A DNA stretch of 49,418 nt from Collinsella aerofaciens. GTDB taxonomy: Bacteria; Actinomycetota; Coriobacteriia; Coriobacteriales; Coriobacteriaceae. Positions 41,720 through 49,418 of this stretch are shown piece by piece. The position numbers were made by a program, and so were the translations under genes. Where the stretch lies: assembly GCF_009876115.1 (NCBI RefSeq), contig NZ_WWSY01000015.1, positions 1 through 49,418 on the forward strand. Reading direction: 5' to 3'. Position 1 is the stretch's first letter. Every line of letters begins with the position of its first letter. The notes beneath the pieces were generated by a model. The model was not told the origin of the DNA. It ran no database searches and saw only the letters and a program-made list of their open reading frames with translations.

Positions 41720-42460
41720 ATGACCGTGTCAGCTGAAAAGACGCCGGGTATCTCGGCTATCGACACGACGAACTTTGCGCGCCAGATTGTGCTGGACTTT
41801 GAGTTTGCGCCGGTGCCAAAGCAGCGCCAGCGCCGTGGACTGCGCAATGAGATTATCGAGGTCGGCGCCGTCAAGCTCGATTACCACGGCAACGTTATGG
41901 GCGAGTTCTCGCAGTTTGTGCAGACGGAATTTACCGAAGGCGTTGCGTTTCCCGTCCGCGAGCTCACAGGTATATCGGCCGTGGACACCGCGATGGCCGA
42001 CCCACTCTACATGGTGATCAAAAGGCTCAGCGATTGGATCGGCCGCTACTCCGCCCAGATAGTTTGCTGGAGCGGGACGGACCGTCGACAGCTTATGACC
42101 GAGTGCCAGGCAAAGCAAATCGACCTTGCCGCATTTCCTACGGACTGGGCCGATCTGCAGGCGTTTTACACCTCGATCATGGACGTGGGCAGCCACGAGT
42201 GCGTCTCTTTGAATGACGCGGCGACGTGGTTTGGCATCGAGTTTGACGAGTCGACGGGTCACGCCCACAGTGCCCTAGCCGACGCGCGCGTGACCGCCAA
42301 GTTGCTCAAGCAGGTGATGGACGGGGACTATCGCGTGAGTCCGCGTGCTCAGGAGATCCGCCAGCGGTGGAGGATGGGCGATCGAGCCCAGATGCGCCTT
42401 TCCAACAAGTGCCCCGAGCTGGGCGACCTGCTGCTGAAGCTGAAGGCGGAGGGGAGGTAG
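41720..42460 (+). CDS. DEDDh 3'-5' exonuclease
   Basis: The 246-aa protein has the DEDDh exonuclease motifs: LDFEFAP (Exo I, about 25-31), EIIEVGAVKLD, and HAHSALADARVTAKLL (Exo III, about 180-195, His plus Asp). It resembles the DNA polymerase III epsilon/RNase T group but stands alone. RBS GGAGAAAGG precedes the ATG. It lies between the ATPase genes and the restriction locus, each separated by repeat-bearing gaps, so it is probably its own transcript. Role in repair, RNA processing or defence cannot be decided. Confidence 0.88.
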   Translation: MTVSAEKTPGISAIDTTNFARQIVLDFEFAPVPKQRQRRGLRNEIIEVGAVKLDYHGNVMGEFSQFVQTEFTEGVAFPVRELTGISAVDTAMADPLYMVIKRLSDWIGRYSAQIVCWSGTDRRQLMTECQAKQIDLAAFPTDWADLQAFYTSIMDVGSHECVSLNDAATWFGIEFDESTGHAHSALADARVTAKLLKQVMDGDYRVSPRAQEIRQRWRMGDRAQMRLSNKCPELGDLLLKLKAEGR

Positions 42461-42475
42461 GCGGGGCTCCGGGAA

Positions 42476-42494
42476 TGACCTCTGACTCAAGTCA
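42476..42494. repeat. Second copy of the TGACCTCTGA core
   Basis: TGACCTCTGACTCAAGTCA differs from the copy at 41527-41545 by one base. It is flanked by GGGGCTC direct repeats rather than a matching stem. The two copies bracket the exonuclease gene. Confidence 0.6.
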
Positions 42495-42651
42495 ACGGGG
42501 CTCATTTTGCTTTCTTTGGAGCTTTCTCACGGGGCTGACTTTACTTCGTCTCATTTAGTATAAAGCGGCTGCTAGATTGCATAGTGATGATAAAATTAAT
42601 CAACTCAACATCAATAGCTGTCGCTTTGCGCAATGAGGGGTTCCGAGACGT

Positions 42652-44982
42652 ATGAACGAGTCTGACACACGGCTTAAACTCATTGATCCTGCGATTATGA
42701 AGTCGTGGGATCGCAATACCCAAGTCTTCACTGAGTATTTCTTTACCAGTGGCGAGATTGTTGTGCGCGGAAGTATGGTCACCCGTAAAGACAAGAAGAA
42801 GGCTGACTACCTTCTGATGTATGCTCCGGGCATCCCTATCGCAATCGTCGAGGCTAAGGATACGGAGCACACCGTTGATGCCGGTCTCCAACAGGGGATG
42901 GGATATGCCCAGCTGCTCGATATTCCGTTTGCGTACAGCTCAAACGGAAAGGGTTTTGTTGAGCACGATTTTCTTACCGGGAAAGAGCGCGCTCTTGCCA
43001 TGGACGAGTTTCCCACTCCGGCGGAACTTTGGACACGATACTCAAAAGCTAAGGGGCTTGAACATCCGTATAGCCAGGAGATTGTGACCGCTCCGTATTA
43101 CCAGGAGCACGGCGGCAATCATCCTCGCTACTATCAGTGCATCGCCATCAATCGTACGCTTGAAGCTATTGCGCGAGGTAAGAATCGCATCTTGCTCGTT
43201 ATGGCAACGGGAACGGGAAAGACTTTTACGGCTTTTCAAATCGTTCATCGCTTGCGACAGACTACCGAGGTTCGTAAGGTTCTCTATCTGGCGGACCGCA
43301 ATATTCTCGTCGATCAGACCATAGACGGCGATTTCAAGCCTCTCAAGAGGGTTACAACCAAGGTCGTAGGTCGAAAGCTCGATTCTGCTTACGAGGTCTA
43401 TTTCTCGCTCTACCAACAGCTTGTTGGAGAAAACGGTGAAGAAATATTCCGCGAGTTCGACTCGGAATTCTTCGATTTGATTATCGTCGACGAGTGCCAT
43501 CGCGGAAGCGCCGCGGCGGACTCCGCATGGCGTAAGGTACTTGAGTATTTCAATTGTGCAATTCAAATCGGTATGACGGCTACGCCAAAGGAGACTGAAG
43601 AGGTTTCAAACATTACCTACTTCGGCGAACCTGTCTACACCTACTCCCTTAAACAGGGAATCGAGGATGGCTTTCTCGCCCCGTATAAAGTTATTCGTCC
43701 TAAGCTGAACGTCGACATTTACGGATACCGTACTGAGGAAGGCACCATAGATGATCGCGGCGAAGCTCTGCCCAAACGTGTTTTCGAGAAGCAAGACTTC
43801 GACAGCGAGATTGTCATCAAAGAGCGCTACGAGGAAGTTGCCAAGCGGATAACTCAATTTCTAAAGGAGACGGATCGTTACTCCAAGACCATAGTCTTTT
43901 GCGTTGACATCGAGCATGCCGAAAATATGCGACGTGCCCTTGTAAACGAGAACGCCGATATCGTAAGAGATCACCCCACCTACATCATGAAGATTACGGG
44001 TGACGACAGGGAAGGTAAGGCTCAGTTAGATAACTTCATCGACCCCGACGAGAAATACCCGACCATCGTTACGACTTCGAAGCTTCTCACCACTGGTGTT
44101 AATTGCAAGACGTGTAAGGTAGTCGTGCTCGACAACAAGTTCGGTGAGCACGGAATGACGGAGTTCAAGCAGATTATCGGCCGCGGAACCCGTATCTGTG
44201 AGGACTACGACAAACTCTATTTCACCATCCTCGATTTTCGTGACGCATCGCGTTTGTTTGCAGATCCCGAGTTTGATGGCGAACCTGTTGTTGTGTTTGA
44301 GCCTAATCCGGGTGACCCCATTGCGGATCCGGGTCCCGGCGGCAATGGCGGCAGTCCCGTTCCGCCTCCGTCTCCGATCGTAGACCCACCCGTATTGCCG
44401 CCGGACGATCCGTCCTCCCATGTGAAATATCACGTTCATGGGGCCGACGTCTATGTAGTGTCGGAGATGGTGCAGTATTACTCCTCCGATGGCCTTCTTG
44501 TAACTGAGAGCCTTAAGGACTATACGCGAAAAAACATTCTCGGCGAATACGACACTCTTGACCACTTCCTAGCGGCGTGGAACTCTGAACATAAGAAACA
44601 AGCGATTATCGATGAGCTGCGCGCGCGTGGCGTATTCCTGGATGAGCTGCGGCTCGAGACTGGACAGGAGCAAATGAGCGACTTTGACCTCATTTGCCAC
44701 ATTGCTTACGACCAGAGACCTCTTACGCGCAGCGAGAGAGCCAATAGTGTCAAGAAAAAGGGCGTGCTCTATGAGTATGCCGGCGTCGCGCGTGAGGTCC
44801 TTGAAGCGCTTCTCGACAAATATGCGACGTCGAACCTCGTAGACTTGGACGACACCCACGTCCTCGACCTCGAGGAATTCCGTCGGTTTGGCAGCCCAAT
44901 GAAGATCGTCGCCGCATTCGGCGGCAAACAACAGTACATTCAGGCAGCGCAGATGCTCGAGGACGAGCTCTACATCGCATAG
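42652..44982 (+). CDS. hsdR: Type I restriction endonuclease subunit R (EcoEI-like)
   Basis: HsdR is the motor and nuclease of the type I complex, cutting unmodified DNA after translocation. The 776-aa protein has an N-terminal PD-ExK nuclease (ADYLLMYAPGIPIAIVEAKD, about 50-70), Walker A MATGTGKTFTA (about 183), DEAD-type box DECHRGSA (about 279), and a C-terminal EcoEI-type domain. Between helicase and C-terminal domain is an unusual Pro/Gly-rich linker (about 547-585). It starts the hsdR-M-S operon and is 19 nt from hsdM. Its base composition is lower in GC than the housekeeping genes, consistent with transfer. Confidence 0.95.
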   Translation: MNESDTRLKLIDPAIMKSWDRNTQVFTEYFFTSGEIVVRGSMVTRKDKKKADYLLMYAPGIPIAIVEAKDTEHTVDAGLQQGMGYAQLLDIPFAYSSNGKGFVEHDFLTGKERALAMDEFPTPAELWTRYSKAKGLEHPYSQEIVTAPYYQEHGGNHPRYYQCIAINRTLEAIARGKNRILLVMATGTGKTFTAFQIVHRLRQTTEVRKVLYLADRNILVDQTIDGDFKPLKRVTTKVVGRKLDSAYEVYFSLYQQLVGENGEEIFREFDSEFFDLIIVDECHRGSAAADSAWRKVLEYFNCAIQIGMTATPKETEEVSNITYFGEPVYTYSLKQGIEDGFLAPYKVIRPKLNVDIYGYRTEEGTIDDRGEALPKRVFEKQDFDSEIVIKERYEEVAKRITQFLKETDRYSKTIVFCVDIEHAENMRRALVNENADIVRDHPTYIMKITGDDREGKAQLDNFIDPDEKYPTIVTTSKLLTTGVNCKTCKVVVLDNKFGEHGMTEFKQIIGRGTRICEDYDKLYFTILDFRDASRLFADPEFDGEPVVVFEPNPGDPIADPGPGGNGGSPVPPPSPIVDPPVLPPDDPSSHVKYHVHGADVYVVSEMVQYYSSDGLLVTESLKDYTRKNILGEYDTLDHFLAAWNSEHKKQAIIDELRARGVFLDELRLETGQEQMSDFDLICHIAYDQRPLTRSERANSVKKKGVLYEYAGVAREVLEALLDKYATSNLVDLDDTHVLDLEEFRRFGSPMKIVAAFGGKQQYIQAAQMLEDELYIA

Positions 44983-45001
44983 AGAAAGGTAACGATAGCA
45001 A

Positions 45002-46480
45002 ATGGCACTGGGATCTCTCGTAAAGACCCTGCAGAACATCATGCGCAAAGACGCCGGCATCAATGGCGATGCGCAGCGCATTGAGCAGATGACTTGGCTT
45101 TTCTTCCTCAAGATTTACGATGCCAAGGAGCAGGAGTGGGAGTTTCACGATGACTCCTATCAGTCCATCATCCCCGAGCGCCTGCGCTGGTATAGCTGGG
45201 CGCACGATGCGAAAGACGGCAAGGCGCTTACTGGCGATGAGCTTCTCGACTTTGTGAACAATGATCTATTCAAGACTCTTGAGAGTCTTGAGCTTGCACC
45301 TGATGCGCCTTTGCGACACGTCGTCGTCAAGGCTGCTTTTACTGACGCCAACAACTACATGAAGGATGGGATTCTACTTCGTCAAGTCATCAACGAGATT
45401 GACGAGTCGGTTGATTTTACCGAGTACAAAGAGCGCCACGCCTTCGGTGAAATTTACGAGACCATCCTGAAAGACTTACAGTCCGCGGGTAATGCCGGCG
45501 AGTTTTACACGCCCCGAGCGGTGACTGACTTTATGGCCCAGGCACTTGCGCCCAAGCTCGGCGAGACTGTGGCTGACTTCGCGTGTGGCACGGGCGGCTT
45601 TTTGACGAGCGCCCTCAAGATTCTCGACTCCCAGGTTCAGACTCCAGCCGATCGTGAACTCTATGCAAGATCGGTCTACGGCATCGAGAAGAAGCAGCTC
45701 CCTTACCTGCTGTGCGTGACCAACATGCTGTTGCACGATATCGATAATCCTGAAGTCTTTCACGATAACTCTCTCGAGAAGGATGTTCGCGAGTGGAAGC
45801 ACAAGCCTGACGGCCAGTTTGACGTCGTACTTATGAACCCGCCCTATGGCGGGTCCGAGAGTGCATCGGTGCAAAACAACTTCCCTGTTGCACTCCGTAG
45901 CTCCGAGACCGCAGATCTATTCCTTGGACTCATTCTTTATCGTCTTAAGCGAGGCGGCCGCGCTGCTGTTATCATTCCGGATGGTTTTCTCTTTGGCCAG
46001 GATAGTGCAAAGACGGAGATCAAGCGTCGCCTGCTTGAGGACATGAACTTGCATACTGTCTTGCGCCTTCCACAGAGTGTTTTCGCTCCGTACACGAGCA
46101 TCACTACTAACGTTCTGTTCTTCGATAATACGGGGGCCTCTGAGGGCGTTTGGTTCTATCGCATGGACATGCCCGAGGGGTATAAACACTTCTCTAAGAC
46201 CAAGCCCATTAGGATCGAACATTTTGCACCTGTAAAGGAATGGTGGGAGAACCGTCGGGATATCGAGGAAGACGGCAATCCCAAGGCCAAGTACTATACG
46301 GTTGACGAGTTGCGAGACGGCGGTTTTAACTTTGACGTGTGCGGCTATCCTCACGAGGAAGAGGAGATCTTACCGCCTGACGAACTGATCAGGAACTACA
46401 AAGAAGAGCGCGCTAAGCTCGATGCCGAGATTGACCAGAAGCTTGCTCGTATTTGCGAGATTCTTGGGATTGAGGCGTAG
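45002..46480 (+). CDS. hsdM: Type I DNA methyltransferase subunit M
   Basis: HsdM adds N6-methyladenine at the recognition site, with HsdS giving specificity. The 492-aa protein has an N-terminal helical HsdM domain, GEFYTPRAVTDFM, AdoMet motif I ADFACGTGGF (about 190) and catalytic motif IV LMNPPYGG (about 278). It starts after AAAGGTAACG and ends one base before hsdS, so translation is coupled. Confidence 0.97.
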   Translation: MALGSLVKTLQNIMRKDAGINGDAQRIEQMTWLFFLKIYDAKEQEWEFHDDSYQSIIPERLRWYSWAHDAKDGKALTGDELLDFVNNDLFKTLESLELAPDAPLRHVVVKAAFTDANNYMKDGILLRQVINEIDESVDFTEYKERHAFGEIYETILKDLQSAGNAGEFYTPRAVTDFMAQALAPKLGETVADFACGTGGFLTSALKILDSQVQTPADRELYARSVYGIEKKQLPYLLCVTNMLLHDIDNPEVFHDNSLEKDVREWKHKPDGQFDVVLMNPPYGGSESASVQNNFPVALRSSETADLFLGLILYRLKRGGRAAVIIPDGFLFGQDSAKTEIKRRLLEDMNLHTVLRLPQSVFAPYTSITTNVLFFDNTGASEGVWFYRMDMPEGYKHFSKTKPIRIEHFAPVKEWWENRRDIEEDGNPKAKYYTVDELRDGGFNFDVCGYPHEEEEILPPDELIRNYKEERAKLDAEIDQKLARICEILGIEA

Positions 46481-48088
46481 ATGAAGGCAAAAGACCTGAA
46501 GAACTCAATCCTGCAAATGGCGATTGAGGGAAAGCTCGTTCCACAAGACCCGAGTGATGAGCCTGCAAGCGTCCTGCTTGAGCGTATTCGTGAAGAGAAG
46601 CATAAGCTTATTGCTGAGGGTAAGGCTAAATTCCCGAAGGGCGGGGAGAGCATTATCTATATCGGTTCCGATGGCTCCCCCTATGAGAAGAAGGTGGATG
46701 CCAAGGGTCGCGTGACTAGCGATAAGTGCATCGCGAACGAAGTGCCGTTTGAGGAGCTGCCCGAGGGGTGGGCTTGGGCAAGGCTGGAAACCGTATATAA
46801 CTTCATTGATTACAGGGGTAAAACACCTCACAAATCACCTTCAGGTGTTCGACTAATGACTGCGAGCAACATTCGCCAAGGCTATATTGATTACACACGC
46901 GAGGAGTATATTTCAGAAGACGAATATGCAACACGCTTGTCTCGCGGAGAGACCCACCGTGGCGATTTGCTGTTTACAACCGAAGCCCCGATGGGGTATT
47001 GCGCGATATGCGAAATGAAACGTTGCAGCTGTGGACAGCGTGTCATTACCCTTCAGAATTACGGCACAGTTGGTCCAGACAATGCCCTGTTCTGCCAAAT
47101 AATTCTATCTCCACTGTTCCAAATTCAAGTTAAGGATCATGCCACGGGGACGACCGCAAAAGGAATCAAAGCAGCAGTGCTAAAAGAGCTATTTCTTCCG
47201 ATTCCGCCTCTCGCCGAGCAGCGCCGCATCGTCGAGCGGGTGAACGAGCTCATGCCCCTGGTCGAGGAGTACGGTGAGCTCGAGGACGCCCGCGAGGAGC
47301 TCGACGCCGCGCTGCCCGGCCGCCTGCGCAAGTCGGTGCTGCAGCTGGCGGTTCAGGGAGGGCTCGTGCCGCAGGACCCCGCAGACGAGCCCGCCGGCGT
47401 TCTGCTGGAGCGCATCCGCGGGCAGCGCCGGCAGCTCGTGGCCGAGGGGGAGATGAAGGCCCCGAAGGGCGGTGAGTCGATCATCTTCGCCGGTTCCGAT
47501 GGCCGCCGCTATGAGAAGAGGGTGGACGCCAGGGGCCGCGAGTCCGAGCCCGTCTGCATCGAGGACGAGATCCCGTTCGAGATACCCGAGAGCTGGGAGT
47601 GGCGTCGTTTAGGGTCTCTTGTCTTGAATCGCGGGCAGAAGAGGCCTGAGGCGCGTTTTGCCTATATCGACATCTCGTCGATTGACAATGTGAACCAAAA
47701 GCTCGGACAAGAAACTGTTATAAATGCAGCTGACGCGCCCTCACGAGCAAGAAAGCTAGTCGCAAAGAATGATGTGCTCTATGCGACCGTCCGCCCTTAT
47801 TTGCATAATGCCTGTATCGTAGATAAGGATTTTAATATTAAGCCCATCGCAAGTACTGGGTTTGCTGTCCTTTCATGTCTTGACGGATTCCTTCCTAGTT
47901 TTCTTCTCTACTTTTTGGTTTCTCCTAGCTTTGACTCTTATGCAAATGCCAATGAGAACGCGAAGGGGGTTGCCTATCCGGCAATCAATGACAACAGGCT
48001 GTATCGCGCTCTAGTTCCTGTTCCCCCGGCCAGCGAGCAGAAACGAATTGTTTCTAGAGTCACCGAAGTATTTGCTCTTACCAATTGA
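46481..48088 (+). CDS. hsdS: Type I restriction specificity subunit S
   Basis: HsdS holds two target recognition domains (TRDs) that read the two halves of the DNA site. The 535-aa protein begins with a conserved helix (DLKNSILQMAIEGKLVPQDP), TRD1 (about 100-235), a central conserved repeat (LRKSVLQLAVQGGLVPQDP, about 285), and TRD2 (about 365-510). The N-terminal and central conserved parts repeat each other over about 100 residues. The ATG abuts the hsdM stop. The central part is visibly GC-richer than the TRDs, showing a mosaic gene. It ends soon after ASEQKRIVSRV and overlaps the recombinase 3' end by 11 nt. Confidence 0.95.
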   Translation: MKAKDLKNSILQMAIEGKLVPQDPSDEPASVLLERIREEKHKLIAEGKAKFPKGGESIIYIGSDGSPYEKKVDAKGRVTSDKCIANEVPFEELPEGWAWARLETVYNFIDYRGKTPHKSPSGVRLMTASNIRQGYIDYTREEYISEDEYATRLSRGETHRGDLLFTTEAPMGYCAICEMKRCSCGQRVITLQNYGTVGPDNALFCQIILSPLFQIQVKDHATGTTAKGIKAAVLKELFLPIPPLAEQRRIVERVNELMPLVEEYGELEDAREELDAALPGRLRKSVLQLAVQGGLVPQDPADEPAGVLLERIRGQRRQLVAEGEMKAPKGGESIIFAGSDGRRYEKRVDARGRESEPVCIEDEIPFEIPESWEWRRLGSLVLNRGQKRPEARFAYIDISSIDNVNQKLGQETVINAADAPSRARKLVAKNDVLYATVRPYLHNACIVDKDFNIKPIASTGFAVLSCLDGFLPSFLLYFLVSPSFDSYANANENAKGVAYPAINDNRLYRALVPVPPASEQKRIVSRVTEVFALTN

Positions 48089-48872
48089 CTGCTTCATCAA
48101 CCGCGGCGCGCTGTTCATCGGCAGTGCGCCGCAGATAGATTCGCGTTGTCTCAATGCTTTCGTGTCCCATAAGATCAGCAAGCAGTGAAATATCTGGGTT
48201 GCGGTTGATAAAGTTTTTTGCGAACAAGTGCCGAAATGAATGCGGGTATACGACGTCTTGGCCGACGCCATAGCGCAGTGCGGCACGCTTCAACCCTACG
48301 GATATGCCGCGCGAAGTAATCGCGTTGTCGTTTTTGCCTGGAAATAGAAGGCCATTCATTGGCTTGGCTTTCCATGTAAGACTTTCTTCACGCAAAGAGT
48401 CAGGTATCCAAATTCTCCTGAGCTTCTGGCCTTTTGAAACAATGTCCATATATCCAGCGGTAACGTGTTCTACTTTGAACTGTCTTAACTCACTTACTCT
48501 CGCACCCGTACAACCAAGAAAGCGAACGATGAAATACCAAAACCAATCACCGTCTTGCTTCAGGCCGCTGATTAACTGCATGTATTGTTCATTGCTGATG
48601 ACATTGTCGAGAAACGGCTTCTGTTGAATTCGCACTCCTTTGAGTCGGATTCCATCGAAAGCGATGAAATCAAGGTAGGTGTTAATTGCGCCGATGCGGT
48701 TGTTAACCGTTTTCGGAGCGAATGAAGAAACCAGCCACTCTTTGTGCGCAAGAAGTGACTGGTTTGTTAGAGACTGAGTTTTATCGATAAGCTGGCATAT
48801 TGCAAAGGAATAAGAATCAACAGTGTTTTCCGCATAACCCTTTTCCTGCAAGTATTGTACAAACATTCTCAT
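48078..48872 (-). CDS. Tyrosine recombinase, probable hsdS invertase
   Basis: The 264-aa protein has an N-terminal core-binding SAM-like domain and a C-terminal catalytic domain with all key residues: Arg125 in CTGARVSELR, His211 and Arg214 in HSFRHLF, His237 in LMGHESIETT, and nucleophile Tyr246 in RIYLRRT. ATG 48872 follows GAAAGGAAG. It lies between hsdS and an oppositely oriented hsdS fragment, the usual place for the recombinase of phase-variable type I systems. Inversion is inferred from layout, not shown. Confidence 0.93.
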   Translation of the reverse strand: MRMFVQYLQEKGYAENTVDSYSFAICQLIDKTQSLTNQSLLAHKEWLVSSFAPKTVNNRIGAINTYLDFIAFDGIRLKGVRIQQKPFLDNVISNEQYMQLISGLKQDGDWFWYFIVRFLGCTGARVSELRQFKVEHVTAGYMDIVSKGQKLRRIWIPDSLREESLTWKAKPMNGLLFPGKNDNAITSRGISVGLKRAALRYGVGQDVVYPHSFRHLFAKNFINRNPDISLLADLMGHESIETTRIYLRRTADEQRAAVDEAVNW

Positions 48873-48905
48873 GACATCTTCCTTTCGACGAGGTCATGAA
48901 AACAG

Positions 48906-49418
48906 TTAGACAAGTATTTTGAAAAGCCAGTCAACTTCATAAACGATGCGACGCTGCTCGGCGAGGGGCGGAACTGGGATTAGGTAGTTTCTGACCGTCT
49001 CCTGCGCAAGCTCTTTCTGCTTCGTGCTGCCGCTTGCCTGGTCTTCAATTTCAGACTGGACTGACGGCCCCGCGAAATAGGCGAAGGCAAACCGGTGATC
49101 AAGCCAATCTTCCCGCGTCCTGATCACCGTCACGTGGCTGTCGGCGACGGCCCAGCCGTATCTGTTTTTCGCCGAGTCATAGACCGCCATCCTGCCCAAC
49201 GTGCCGAGGCCGGTCGAGTTCCAGAGAAGGTCACCATCCTTCAGAATCCGCTCATCCGCGTACTTGGATACGGTGGCTGGGTCGATGAACCTCGCCTTTT
49301 CCACGGAGAATCCGCTCCATTGGTTGCACTTTTGGGCGATCACGGGGTATTTCTCGACGGTCGAATACTTCGGCGACTTGCCCCTCTGGATGTAAGTGGT
49401 GACGCTCTCGAGCCTCGC
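48906..49418 (-). CDS. hsdS: Second, inverted hsdS (partial, runs off the window)
   Basis: The frame is open from the window edge to a stop at 48906 and gives at least 170 residues. It starts at the edge with ARLESVTTYIQRGKSPKYS, a TRD beginning like the one in the complete hsdS (ARLETV), and ends with IPVPPLAEQRRIVYEVD, close to the first TRD boundary of hsdS. This is probably a silent or alternative specificity gene supplying a different TRD. The 5' part is outside the window, so whether it has a second TRD is unknown. Confidence 0.88.
   Translation of the reverse strand, partial: ARLESVTTYIQRGKSPKYSTVEKYPVIAQKCNQWSGFSVEKARFIDPATVSKYADERILKDGDLLWNSTGLGTLGRMAVYDSAKNRYGWAVADSHVTVIRTREDWLDHRFAFAYFAGPSVQSEIEDQASGSTKQKELAQETVRNYLIPVPPLAEQRRIVYEVDWLFKILV

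Overview
The window is a GC-rich, densely coded bacterial chromosome segment. Gene content suggests Coriobacteriia, most likely a Collinsella-type gut actinobacterium. The evidence is a FabK-based fatty-acid operon with a fused AccD-AccA subunit, actinobacterial-looking ribosomal proteins, and a selenium-dependent purine hydroxylase cluster typical of anaerobes. The genus is an inference from memory of gene neighbourhoods; no search was run.

Region 1 (1-10284) is a complete type II fatty-acid initiation and elongation operon: fabH, acpP, fabK, fabD, fabG, fabF, accB, fabZ, accC, accDA. The divergent birA gene makes the ligase that biotinylates AccB. Two near-identical 16-bp sites lie in front of fabH and are candidate operators. 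Region 2 (10285-13510) has a PTS EIIC-only permease, a CDF metal exporter with a manganese-type signature, and a histidine phosphatase.

Region 3 (13511-19811) is a ribosomal protein block running rplC-D-W, rplB-rpsS-rplV-rpsC-rplP-rpmC-rpsQ, and rplN-X. It lacks rpsJ at the front and stops at a terminator after rplX instead of continuing into rplE. Two of its three sub-blocks are preceded by the same 26-bp cassette, and a 41-bp perfect inverted repeat lies upstream. Region 4 (19812-26796) has a Gfo/Idh/MocA oxidoreductase with a DeoR regulator, a pseudouridine synthase, a large U32 peptidase-family protein, RidA, and a YheO/DauR-like regulator.

Region 5 (26797-36625) is a purine module: NCS2 permease, SsnA amidohydrolase, YgfK flavin/Fe-S protein, a four-cluster ferredoxin, and a Mo hydroxylase with its own 2Fe-2S domain. 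A Fur-like box overlaps its predicted promoter. The first two intercistronic gaps carry matching strong hairpins 16 nt after each stop codon.

Region 6 (36626-49418) is an accessory, defence-like region. It holds arrays of a 46-bp palindromic repeat, an AbiEi/DUF559-like protein, two unrelated AAA-ATPase/nuclease fusion genes each preceded by a striking DNA element (a 25-bp perfect palindrome; 23-bp tandem repeats), and a DEDDh exonuclease. It ends in a type I restriction-modification locus (hsdR, hsdM, hsdS) with a tyrosine recombinase and a second, oppositely oriented hsdS fragment, which is the layout of a phase-variable specificity switch. The window ends inside that second hsdS. No tRNA, rRNA, CRISPR array or transposase gene was recognised.
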